In this document: positions 1-7,489 of the stretch, in pieces
How the letters are laid out: every line of letters starts with the position of its first letter
How positions within the stretch are numbered: position 1 is the first letter of the stretch
Source: Akkermansia muciniphila
GTDB lineage: Bacteria > Verrucomicrobiota > Verrucomicrobiia > Limisphaerales > SIAT01
Length of the DNA stretch: 33,452 nucleotides
Direction: 5' to 3'
Assembly: GCA_945900775.1 (NCBI GenBank)
Contig: CAMDJP010000034.1
Span: 1 to 33,452 of the forward strand
The notes under the pieces: generated by a model
What the model was told of the DNA's origin: nothing
The model's database searches: none
What the model saw: the letters and a program-made list of their open reading frames with translations, nothing else
Position numbers and translations under genes: made by a program

Positions 1-1
1 C

Positions 2-157
2 AAGCTATTTGCCGCGAAGCTCAAAGAGGCTGGAGCGAGGCACGAACTGGTCATCGTCGAGGGCGCGCCGCACACGTTCCACCTTCAGCCGAAGCAGGCG
101 GATTTGCGCCCGAAGGTGCTGGGATTCTTCGACCAGTATTTGAAGGCGACACGGTAA
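2..157 (+). CDS. alpha/beta hydrolase, C-terminal end only (partial)
   Basis: The gene enters from the left edge, and only its last 51 codons are present. The reading frame ends at TAA 155-157. The visible tail contains GAPHTFHL, which fits the loop carrying the catalytic histidine of secreted esterase or dienelactone-hydrolase type alpha/beta hydrolases. It is followed by an amphipathic helix (VLGFFDQYLKATR) typical of the fold's C-terminus. The nucleophile and acid residues lie outside the window, so the substrate cannot be stated. A severed DUF1552 tail begins two bases after the stop. The fold assignment is fairly safe; the specific enzyme class is not. Confidence 0.6.
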   Translation, partial: KLFAAKLKEAGARHELVIVEGAPHTFHLQPKQADLRPKVLGFFDQYLKATR

Positions 158-159
158 TT

Positions 160-357
160 GGAACGCGGCACGATAACGACCAACTTCCCGTCCTTCTCCT
201 CGGCGGTGCCGGTGGTCGTCTCAAAGGCGGTCGCGCGCTCGATTATCAGGGCAAGCTAGACCGCCAACTTTACGGCCTGTTCATGTCCATGATAGACAAG
301 ATGGACGTGCGCCCGAAGACCTTCGGCGATACGAAAGCGCCGCTCGAGGCGGTGTGA
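160..357 (+). pseudogene. DUF1552 protein, C-terminal remnant
   Basis: An open frame without a start codon runs from about 160 to TGA 355-357. It encodes roughly 65 residues containing HDNDQLPVLLLGG, a glycine-rich turn (GAGGRLKGGR), SMIDKMDV and FGDTKAPLEAV. This order (DLPVLLAGG, GRH, SMLDR, FGDSTG in the family) is the C-terminal end of DUF1552 proteins, secreted proteins of roughly 400-500 residues common in Planctomycetes and Verrucomicrobia. Everything upstream is missing, and the fragment starts directly after the stop of the preceding hydrolase, so a deletion or rearrangement joined the two. No initiation site is visible, so it is probably not translated. Confidence 0.6.
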
Positions 358-525
358 AGAAGCCGTCCTGCATTTCAGCCCAGAGTCATGTTCGACCTCG
401 CTTTGCAGAGGCGACGGGGATTGGCAGTGAGGGCGCAAGTTTCTTAACGTAGAAGCGTTGGAAGCTAGAACTCACGAGACGTTCCTTTGATTGCCTTGAT
501 GGAACGTGTCAGTTCTACTCGAGGT

Positions 526-1467
526 ATGAAGTCATTATTCTGCGCTCAAGTTTTTTCTGCTGCCTTGCTACTTTATTTCTCTGTACCCCGCGTCTCCGCT
601 CAACCAGTTGCTTCGTTCGCTGAGCCTTCGCCGCGCTTGCAGGCGGTCGTGGAGCGCGCTGTGGCTGAGGCCCAAAAGGAGTTTCCAAAACTCCAATCTA
701 AGCAAATCGCCGTAACGCTAGTGGACCTGCGCGACCCCGCAAAGCCGCTGTGCGGCAGCCATCGCGGTGGTGAGCAGATTTATCCTGCCAGTGTCATCAA
801 GCTCTTCTACCTCGCCGCTGCGCATCGTTGGATGGAGGACGCCAAACTCACCGACACGCCCGAATTGCGCCGCGCGATGAGCGACATGATTGTTCACAGC
901 TACAACGAGGCGACCCACTACGTCATTGATCTACTCACCAGTACGACCAGTGGTCCGGAACTGCCCGAAGCGCAACTGAAGGCATGGTTCGATCAGCGCA
1001 ACGCCGTGACGCGCTACTTCACCGGGTTGGGTTACCATAACACCTTTGCACACAAGAAACCCTGGTGCGAAGGTCCTTATGGGCGCGAGTCGCAAGCCAT
1101 CAAAGCCTTCGAGCCGAAGCGCAACCTCCTCTCGACTGACGATACCGCGCGACTGATGACCGAAATTGTGACCAGTAAATGCATCTCTGCCAAACGTAGC
1201 GGCGAGATGATGGCGCTCCTCAAGCGCGACCCGTTCAGCAAAGACAAGGACGCCGACAGCCAGAGCAAGTTTACCGGTTCCGCCCTCCTCAAGGGCGCGA
1301 AGTTGTGGTCCAAGGCTGGTTGGACCAGTCAGACCCGTCATGACTGCGCTTACGTTGAGTTGGCGGACGGCCGGAAGTTCGTGCTTGTGACCTTCACGCA
1401 AAGTCACGCCAGCGAGCGTGGCATCCTCCACGCCGTCGCACGTGCGGTCGAAGGAGAGTTGAAGTAG
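526..1467 (+). CDS. secreted serine hydrolase, class A beta-lactamase / PBP-like fold
   Basis: The product has 313 residues from the ATG at 526, which opens a good signal peptide (MKSLFCAQVF, then a hydrophobic core, with cleavage near VSAQP). In-frame starts at 499 (ATG) and 487 (TTG) would only add an N-tail. The three signature motifs of penicillin-recognising serine enzymes are visible: SVIK with Ser89 and Lys92, S-Y-N at 125-127 in place of SDN, and K-A-G at 263-265 in place of KTG. It is therefore probably a periplasmic acyl-serine hydrolase of the Beta-lactamase2 group. True beta-lactamase activity is not implied, because the second and third motifs depart from the consensus. It stands alone, with 334 bp before the next gene. 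Confidence 0.75.
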   Translation: MKSLFCAQVFSAALLLYFSVPRVSAQPVASFAEPSPRLQAVVERAVAEAQKEFPKLQSKQIAVTLVDLRDPAKPLCGSHRGGEQIYPASVIKLFYLAAAHRWMEDAKLTDTPELRRAMSDMIVHSYNEATHYVIDLLTSTTSGPELPEAQLKAWFDQRNAVTRYFTGLGYHNTFAHKKPWCEGPYGRESQAIKAFEPKRNLLSTDDTARLMTEIVTSKCISAKRSGEMMALLKRDPFSKDKDADSQSKFTGSALLKGAKLWSKAGWTSQTRHDCAYVELADGRKFVLVTFTQSHASERGILHAVARAVEGELK

Positions 1468-1801
1468 GACAGATGAGACGCGTGACCTACTACTTTGCCG
1501 CACTCAGCCGCACGACAGCCTCCAACGTGGCGACGGTCAAGATCATCGGATAAAGCCGCTATCGCAGCCTGTGCTCGGCAATTCAGCCTACTGAGAAACA
1601 GGCAGCTTTCTTTTGATGGAGGCAGTTTTAACCCTGCTGCAACAGGTGCGAGCAAACGGTATTAACGTTCGTCTTCTCTTTGGCGGAGCATTGAAAAACC
1701 GAGGATTCCAACTCCAGGCAAACGAAGGAAGCAACGGTACTCCTACCTTGTGACACGGCCGTGGTGGAAAAGGTTTCCCTCGGTGTCAGGTTGAGGCATA
1801 G
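1468..1801. other. intergenic stretch without recognisable gene
   Basis: This 334-bp gap separates the serine hydrolase from the ferredoxin-like gene. I found no open frame with recognisable protein features, no clear terminator hairpin with a T-tract and no convincing repeat. The last bases carry GAGG (1793-1796), placed to serve the next gene. A promoter for the downstream cluster may lie here, but no -35/-10 pair stood out. Confidence 0.5.
1793..1796 (+). promoter_or_regulatory. ribosome binding site supporting a TTG start at 1802
   Basis: GAGG lies five bases before TTG 1802. The in-frame ATG at 1817 has no such motif in front of it. This favours the TTG start, though the evidence is only a four-base match. 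Confidence 0.35.
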
Positions 1802-2674
1802 TTGCCGAACATCTTTATGGCACTGACCGACCAGACTAGCCTCCGCATCGTCCTCTACGAAGGTAATGGCGCGACAGCGCTCGCGGCAGAAGATCGCTTC
1901 GCCGCCCTCAGCCTCCTGCTCGAACGCGGCTTTGCCGTCACCCGCGCGGGCGACAACGGCGCGGTGGCGCCTGCCGATCGCACCTCGCTGTTGGTGCTGG
2001 GCAGATTCGAGAATGGCCGCGTACCGGAGGCGGATTCAGCCACGGACGGCACGCGTCTCCAGTTCCGCGACATCACAGGCCTAGATTCCACCCGCATCAC
2101 GGAGACGGTCGAGCAAGCGCGCGCGGGCGCGAACGCCTTCCAGCACGGCGAGTGGAAGCCGTGGTTCCCGGTCATCGACTACGACCGCTGTACGAACTGC
2201 ATGCAGTGCCTCTCATTCTGCCTCTTCGGCGTGTACGGCGCAGATAGCGCCGGGCACATCCAGGTTCAGAACAACGACAACTGTAAGACCAACTGCCCTG
2301 CGTGCAGCCGCGTCTGTCCCGAGGCGGCGATCATGTTCCCAAAGTACAAGGCTGGCCCAATCAACGGCGACGTGGTGCGCGACTCCGACATGCAGAAAGA
2401 GAAGATGAAGGTAGACATCTCCTCGCTGCTCGGCGGTGATGTTTATTCCCAGCTTCGCCAGCGCAGCGATGCCGCGAAGGCGCGCTTCAGCAAGGAACGT
2501 GACGACAAGAAGGCTCTGGCAGAAAGACAGAAGTGCCTCACCAAACTCGCACAGGCCGGCGACATCCCGGCCGAAGTATTTATGAACCTGCCGTCGCCGG
2601 AGGAAATCCTGCGGCGCGCCGAAGAGGCGAAGGCCAAGGCCGCGGCGGCCCTAGCTGCACAGGCGAAGAATTGA
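1802..2674 (+). CDS. 2[4Fe-4S] ferredoxin-like protein with alpha/beta N-terminal domain
   Basis: The product has 290 residues from TTG 1802, chosen for the GAGG in front; ATG 1817 is the alternative. Residues 1-115 form an unassigned alpha/beta domain with no cysteine. Residues about 120-180 hold two cysteine groups. The first, CTNCMQCLSFC, is a CX2CX2CX3C pattern in which the last Cys is not followed by the usual proline. The second, CKTNCPACSRVCP, is CX3CX2CX3CP, one residue longer than the classic spacing. Two [4Fe-4S] clusters are therefore likely, and no signal peptide is seen, so it should be a cytoplasmic electron carrier. The tail is a long charged, alanine-rich helix, probably coiled coil. 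It leads a plus-strand cluster containing a DUF116-prenyl synthase fusion. The redox partner is unknown. Confidence 0.7.
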   Translation: MPNIFMALTDQTSLRIVLYEGNGATALAAEDRFAALSLLLERGFAVTRAGDNGAVAPADRTSLLVLGRFENGRVPEADSATDGTRLQFRDITGLDSTRITETVEQARAGANAFQHGEWKPWFPVIDYDRCTNCMQCLSFCLFGVYGADSAGHIQVQNNDNCKTNCPACSRVCPEAAIMFPKYKAGPINGDVVRDSDMQKEKMKVDISSLLGGDVYSQLRQRSDAAKARFSKERDDKKALAERQKCLTKLAQAGDIPAEVFMNLPSPEEILRRAEEAKAKAAAALAAQAKN

Positions 2675-2781
2675 AGCGACACGTCGAAGACACCGAAGTA
2701 ACTTTCGAATACTTGAGGCCGTCTGGAGAGGACGCTATTAGCAAACGAGTTCAGCGATACAAGAGATTCCTCAACCCCGTT

Positions 2782-3450
2782 ATGAATACACCGCGCTTTT
2801 CCTCCGAAACTAACCGCCGCCGCTTCCTCGCTCGCACCACGCTAGGGGCGGCGCTCTTCACTGTGCCCGGTCTTTTCGCTGAAGCGCTCACCTCTACGCC
2901 GCAGCAGACCGATGGGCCATTCTATCCCGACAAGCTGCCACTCGACACCGACAATGACCTGCTCATCCTCAACAACGCCGCGACGCCGGCTCTCGGCGAG
3001 GTGACATATCTCAGCGGCCGCATCCTCGACGCACGCGGCGAGCCGATCCGCGGTGCGCTCGTCGAGATCTGGCAGTGCGACGCGAACGGCGCCTACCTCC
3101 ATTCGCGAAGCGGCAACGCTGCCAAGCGGGATGCACATTTTCAGGGATTCGGCCGCTTCATCACCGGTTCCACGGGCGAATATCTCTTCCGCACCATCAA
3201 GCCGGTGCCGTATCCCGGCCGCACGCCGCACATCCATCTCAAGGTTCGCCGTGCAAACAAAGAACTACTCAGCACGCAGTGCTACATCAAAGGACATCCA
3301 GGCAACGAGAAGGATTTTATCTGGAAGAGCGTCAAGGACGAGAAGGCCCGCGCCGCCATCACGGTCGATTTCGTGCCCTTGAAAGGGGCGAAGGCGGGGG
3401 AGTTAGCGGCGAAGTTCGATGTGGTTCTTGGTTTAACACCGGAAGCTTGA
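2782..3450 (+). CDS. Tat-exported intradiol ring-cleavage dioxygenase
   Basis: The product has 222 residues from ATG 2782. The frame is open further upstream but lacks protein-like sequence there. The N-terminus has a twin-arginine signal (NRRRFLARTTLGAAL), so the enzyme is probably exported folded with its iron. The Fe(III) ligands of the protocatechuate/catechol intradiol dioxygenase family are visible: Tyr105 in DANGAYLHS, Tyr144 in PVPYPGR, and His150 and His152 in RTPHIH. The second Tyr and the HIH are closer together than in classical protocatechuate 3,4-dioxygenase, as in small single-subunit secreted members. The expected reaction is O2-dependent cleavage between the two hydroxyls of a catechol. 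It lies 107 bp after the ferredoxin gene and 92 bp before the prenyl synthase; a functional link is not shown. Confidence 0.85.
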   Translation: MNTPRFSSETNRRRFLARTTLGAALFTVPGLFAEALTSTPQQTDGPFYPDKLPLDTDNDLLILNNAATPALGEVTYLSGRILDARGEPIRGALVEIWQCDANGAYLHSRSGNAAKRDAHFQGFGRFITGSTGEYLFRTIKPVPYPGRTPHIHLKVRRANKELLSTQCYIKGHPGNEKDFIWKSVKDEKARAAITVDFVPLKGAKAGELAAKFDVVLGLTPEA

Positions 3451-3542
3451 AGGTGCGGACTTTCTTGAAACAAACTCTCGACCGGTACGTCTGATACGCT
3501 AATACTGCGGCCTTTGCCAGTCGCAACCCGAGCAGCACAACT

Positions 3543-5300
3543 ATGAGCGTCCAGAGCATACCGCTGGTGATTCCGCGGCCCGTCCCGCAGCAAAAGATTC
3601 GGCCGCCGAAGAAGAATATCCCGCAGACGGCGGTCCAGCGTACACACATCCTTCACGCGGTGCGCGCTTACGTGGCGGAGTTCGCCCCCGTACCGCCGAT
3701 GCCGTCCGAGGAGATTAAAATCCACGCTGACCGCCTCGTGACACAGCTCGCGTGCGACTCGATTTACCGGGATTATATCGGTGTTCTCATCAACAACGAA
3801 ATGTGGCGCGAGCAGCTCGCCGCGGTGCCGTACGAGCGACGCCTTCTGCTTCTGCCCAAGTGCCTGCGTGTGGAGAGCAAGTGCCCCGCGCCGTTCGACG
3901 AATTCGGCCTCCTCTGCAAGCAGTGCGGCCTCTGTTCCATTCAAGATTTGCAGGCCGAAGCGGAGAAGCTCGGTTACGCCGTGCTCGTCGCGGAAGGCTC
4001 CGCAATCGTCATGTCGCTCATCCAGACTGGCAAGATCGAGGCCATCGTCGGTGTCTCCTGCCTCTCCGTGCTCGAGCGCGCCTTCCCGTACATGGAGGCC
4101 GCGGCCATCCCTGGTGTCGCCGTGCCGCTGCTGCAGGATGACTGCATCGACACAAATGTGGATCTCGACTGGGTTTGGGATTACATCCACCTCACCAGCG
4201 ACGACAAAACGCGCCGGCTCGACCTCGGCACGTTGCGCGACGACGTGGACTTTTGGTTCACCTCCGCGAGCCTCGACCTCATCATGGGGCCCGCCGAGGG
4301 CGAGACCGAGAAAATCGGCCGCGAATGGCTTGGCCGTGCCGGCAAACGCTGGCGGCCGTTCCTCGCTGTTTCAGCGTTTCAGGCCTTGCGTGACGACACC
4401 GCTGGAACCTTGCCTAACGACTTAAAGAAGATTGCTGTCGCCGTCGAATGTTTCCACAAAGCCTCGCTCATCCACGACGACATCGAGGACAACGACGCGC
4501 AGCGCTATGGCGAGAAGACGCTGCACGAAGAGCACGGCGTGGCCGTCGCCCTCAACGTTGGCGATCTCCTGATCGGCGAGGGCTACCGCCTGATTGCTGC
4601 TACGAAACTTTCCGCCGAACAGAAGGCCGCGATGCTTCTCGTCGCCTCCGAGGGTCAGCGCCAGCTCTGCCGCGGGCAGGGTGCGGAACTCGTTTGGGCG
4701 CAGAAGCCAGCGCCGCTCACCTCGATGCAGGTGCTCGACATTTTCCGCAAGAAAACCGCGCCCGCCTTCGAGGTCGCCCTTCAACTTGGCGCCATCTACT
4801 CCGGCACAGAGAAGCACGCGGAGGTCGCCGAAGTCCTTTCCTCCTACAGCGAAGCGCTCGGCATCGCCTACCAGATTCGCGACGACCTCAGCGACCTCGG
4901 CGACAAGGGCGAGACGAACGACATCGCCGGACTGCGCCCGAGCCTGCTGCTCGCCATCGCCTTCGAGCGGGCGAATGAGCCCACCAAGCGCGTCGCACTC
5001 GAATCGCTCTGGCGCCGCACACCACAGCCCGGCGTGAACGCCGAGCAGATCGAGGCGCTCTACGTCGAGCTGAAAGCCGACGATCGCGCTCGCATCCTGC
5101 TGGAGACCTACAAAGAAGAGGCCATCCGTTCGCTCGCCGATTTGGAGAACCCGAACCTCAAGGGCCTCCTGCGCCGCGTGCTCGGCAAAATCTTCAACGA
5201 CGTCGAGATCAAGGGCTGGTGCAAGGAGCAGGAGCAGCGGAACGCCGCGCGTCTCGCAGCAAACACCGAGGCACCGGTCCCATCCGCGGTGAACGCCTGA
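3543..5300 (+). CDS. DUF116 domain fused to polyprenyl synthetase
   Basis: This is a 585-residue two-domain protein starting at ATG 3543. Residues about 70-215 match DUF116: PKCLR, then CPAPFDEFG, CKQCGLC and GVSCLSVL, a cysteine set suggesting an Fe-S or other metal site. Residues about 240-560 are a trans-isoprenyl diphosphate synthase. The first aspartate-rich motif is HDDIEDND (DDxxD near residue 314), followed by RYGEKTLHEEHG, and the second is DDLSD near residue 446. In the family, such enzymes condense allylic diphosphates with IPP using Mg2+. Stand-alone prenyl synthases are about 300 residues long, so the DUF116 part is an added module. No signal peptide or membrane segment is seen. 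The ferredoxin-like gene upstream and a prenyltransferase-like barrel downstream suggest a common pathway. Product chain length cannot be read from the sequence. Confidence 0.8.
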   Translation: MSVQSIPLVIPRPVPQQKIRPPKKNIPQTAVQRTHILHAVRAYVAEFAPVPPMPSEEIKIHADRLVTQLACDSIYRDYIGVLINNEMWREQLAAVPYERRLLLLPKCLRVESKCPAPFDEFGLLCKQCGLCSIQDLQAEAEKLGYAVLVAEGSAIVMSLIQTGKIEAIVGVSCLSVLERAFPYMEAAAIPGVAVPLLQDDCIDTNVDLDWVWDYIHLTSDDKTRRLDLGTLRDDVDFWFTSASLDLIMGPAEGETEKIGREWLGRAGKRWRPFLAVSAFQALRDDTAGTLPNDLKKIAVAVECFHKASLIHDDIEDNDAQRYGEKTLHEEHGVAVALNVGDLLIGEGYRLIAATKLSAEQKAAMLLVASEGQRQLCRGQGAELVWAQKPAPLTSMQVLDIFRKKTAPAFEVALQLGAIYSGTEKHAEVAEVLSSYSEALGIAYQIRDDLSDLGDKGETNDIAGLRPSLLLAIAFERANEPTKRVALESLWRRTPQPGVNAEQIEALYVELKADDRARILLETYKEEAIRSLADLENPNLKGLLRRVLGKIFNDVEIKGWCKEQEQRNAARLAANTEAPVPSAVNA

Positions 5301-5357
5301 TCCCGCGCCGCCTGCCGGATTGCTCTTCCGCACGGCCGCGAGTATGGGTATCCATTG

Positions 5358-6593
5358 ATGAACCCATCTCTTCCTAGCCAGATTCGCGTTGAACAGCTCC
5401 GACACGGCACGCGCTATCTGTTCCCTGAGCGGGCTGTTGGCAGAGCGCGCTGGCTCGCTCTCGCGCCGATTCTGTTCGGTTTCTTCTTCGCCGGCGTCGC
5501 CGTCCTCGTTTGCATCGCTATGGTGGCGCAGGGTATTTTCAAGCCATCGCAAAACACCGACTTCGCTTGGTTCTTTCCGCTGTTTTTTGGCCTGCCATCC
5601 GTGCTGATCGGAATCTCCATCATTCGCGTCGGCGCCTTCATCCGTGCTGGCCGATGCGAAATTGAGGTAGAAGGTGGCCGACTGCAGGCAACCGAGCGCG
5701 CGTGGTTTTTTCGCAAATGCCAGACCGTGCCCACGGATAAACTCCGCCGCTTCACGGTTGAGGCATTGCCATTCGATATCCTCGCCGCATTTGGCGCTTT
5801 CGTATCGCCGTTCAAACCCGCCGCGTTGCGAGCCGAACTTTCCGAAGGGAAGCCAATTGAGTTGCTGCGCGGTTATCCGTTGGAATGGCTTGAGCCGCTC
5901 GCGCGCGAGTTGGGCAAGCAGTGTGCCGTCCTGAATGCCGCGCCACTCGACGTGAACATCGTCGCCGAACCGCCGCCGCTATTCAATCTCGGCCAAGCCG
6001 ATAAACGGCATTATTCCGACCAGACTGACAAACGCGATTTCCCAAATCAACCTGTTGGTAGCCTCGTACGATTGGAAGAGCGTGCGGACGGCCTCACGCT
6101 CACCGTCCCGCCCGCCGGCATCATGCGCGGCAGCAAGGGTCTGTTCGTGTTTGGCATCATTTGGAATACGTTCATGACTGTCTTTACCACCATCTTTCTT
6201 ACTGCCAGCAAATCTAAGAAAGAGGCGGATGAACTGGTGTTCTGGGTGTTCATCGCCGTCTTCTGGCTGATTGGTTGCGCGATGCTCCTCGCCGCCATCA
6301 ATATGGGGCGTCGCCGCGCAGTCTTCATGGTGGCCGGCGACCAGCTTCGCCTCGCCCACGCCAGCCTGTTCGGCACGAAGATCTCCTCGTGGTCGCGCGA
6401 TGAGCTGACCTCGATTCACGTCGGTCCGAGTGGGATGGCGGTGAACGATGTGCCGGTGCTCGAGTTGCAAATCGAGCCGCGCGGCGGCAAGAAGGGTGGC
6501 CTGCTCGGGGGGCGGGACGAGGATGAGCTGCGCTGGATTGCCACGACGCTGCGGCGGGGATTAAAGCTCGAGACGCAGGAGCCGAAGCCATGA
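5358..6593 (+). CDS. membrane protein with duplicated two-helix plus beta-domain unit
   Basis: The product has 411 residues from ATG 5358, preferred over the adjacent in-frame TTG 5355. I do not recognise a named family. There are four likely membrane helices in two pairs, about residues 32-58 and 68-92, then 257-280 and 290-312. Each pair is followed by a soluble beta-rich stretch, one around EIEVEGGRLQATERAWFF and one around FMVAGDQLRLAHASLF. The parallel layout suggests an internal duplication, with PH-like cytoplasmic domains as one possibility. The stop overlaps the next start in ATGA, so the two are translationally coupled. That ties this protein to the prenyltransferase-like gene, but its role is unknown. 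Confidence 0.6.
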   Translation: MNPSLPSQIRVEQLRHGTRYLFPERAVGRARWLALAPILFGFFFAGVAVLVCIAMVAQGIFKPSQNTDFAWFFPLFFGLPSVLIGISIIRVGAFIRAGRCEIEVEGGRLQATERAWFFRKCQTVPTDKLRRFTVEALPFDILAAFGAFVSPFKPAALRAELSEGKPIELLRGYPLEWLEPLARELGKQCAVLNAAPLDVNIVAEPPPLFNLGQADKRHYSDQTDKRDFPNQPVGSLVRLEERADGLTLTVPPAGIMRGSKGLFVFGIIWNTFMTVFTTIFLTASKSKKEADELVFWVFIAVFWLIGCAMLLAAINMGRRRAVFMVAGDQLRLAHASLFGTKISSWSRDELTSIHVGPSGMAVNDVPVLELQIEPRGGKKGGLLGGRDEDELRWIATTLRRGLKLETQEPKP

Positions 6594-7489
6594 GTGTCCG
6601 CTTGGAACTGATTCAAGTCGCGCGCTTGGCCACACGCCAACTCGGTGACTCCGCCGATCTCGTTCGCGCATTCCTCCGTAGCCAGCTTTCGCCAGAAGGC
6701 GCCGGCTGCGACCGTGATGGCCGGCCTGATCTTTACTACACCGTTTTTGTTCTGAATGGATTCGAAACGCTCCAGATGGAGCCGCCGCTCGCGCCGCTCG
6801 AATCGTGGTTGCTCACGTTTGGTGAAGGCGAGAAACTGGACCTCGTCCATCTCACATCGCTCGCGCGCTGCTGGGTTGCGGTGGGGAAAAAGAAGATGCC
6901 GGACGGGCTTGCGAAGAAGTTCCTCGCGCGCATCGAATTGTTTCGCAAGCCGGATGGCGGTTACGATGTCGATTTGAAAAGGCCGCACGGTACGGCGTAC
7001 GGTGCCTTCCTCGCGCTCGGTGCGTATCAAGATCTCGGCAGCGGACTTGGTAAACTGCCCCCCAGTCCGTTGAGCATTGTGCAGAGTCTGAAGCGACTGG
7101 AGACGCCCGACCACGCGTGGAACAACGCGCCGAAAATGCCCGTCGGCTCGACGAACCCGACGGCCGGCGCGGTGACGCTGCTGCGGCATCTGCATCTGCC
7201 GGTGAACGATGCCGTCGGCCACTGGATGTTGGCGCAAGCGCATCCGCAGGGTGGATTTCTCGCCGTGCCCGGCGCCCCGATGCCCGACCTGCTCTCGACC
7301 GCCACGGCGCTGCACGCGTTGTCGAGTCTCGATGTGCGGCTCACGCCCGAGCAGCACGAGCGCTGCCTCGACTTCGTAGACAGCCTTTGGGACGCGCGCG
7401 GAGGTTTCCATGGTCACTGGGCCGACGACCATCTCGACGCCGAGTATACCTTCTACGGTCTACTGGCGCTCGGGCACTTGAGCGTCTGA
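6590..7489 (+). CDS. prenyltransferase/squalene-cyclase repeat protein lacking zinc ligands
   Basis: The 299-residue product overlaps the previous stop by ATGA. It carries at least three prenyltransferase beta-subunit (PFTB) repeats of the GGF/GGY type, at about residues 123-145 (DGGYDVD), 222-246 (QGGFLAV, then MPDLLSTATALHAL) and 269-296 (RGGFHGH, then LDAEYTFYGLLALG). This predicts an alpha/alpha barrel. In protein prenyltransferases zinc is held by Asp and Cys in a PDxC motif and by a His before the final TLFG-like segment. Here the motif reads PDLL and the final segment reads YTFYG, so two of three ligands are absent. No DxDD motif of class II terpene cyclases is seen either. It may be a non-canonical enzyme or a prenyl-binding scaffold. 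The 3' end overlaps the opposing symporter gene by 30 bp. Confidence 0.7.
   Translation: MSVRLELIQVARLATRQLGDSADLVRAFLRSQLSPEGAGCDRDGRPDLYYTVFVLNGFETLQMEPPLAPLESWLLTFGEGEKLDLVHLTSLARCWVAVGKKKMPDGLAKKFLARIELFRKPDGGYDVDLKRPHGTAYGAFLALGAYQDLGSGLGKLPPSPLSIVQSLKRLETPDHAWNNAPKMPVGSTNPTAGAVTLLRHLHLPVNDAVGHWMLAQAHPQGGFLAVPGAPMPDLLSTATALHALSSLDVRLTPEQHERCLDFVDSLWDARGGFHGHWADDHLDAEYTFYGLLALGHLSV

Noticed and set aside
487-525. TTG 487 or ATG 499 as the start of the serine hydrolase
   Set aside because: The signal peptide begins properly at ATG 526 and no better ribosome site precedes the upstream codons; the choice stays uncertain because GAGG before 526 is too close.
1490-1552. Short minus-strand frame ending MILTVATLEAVVRLSAAK
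   Set aside because: It looks protein-like, but it is only about 20 codons after an in-frame stop and I recognise no family; too little to call a remnant.
6590-7489. Reading the barrel protein as a squalene-hopene cyclase
   Set aside because: The length (299 residues) is half that of such cyclases and no DxDD motif is present.
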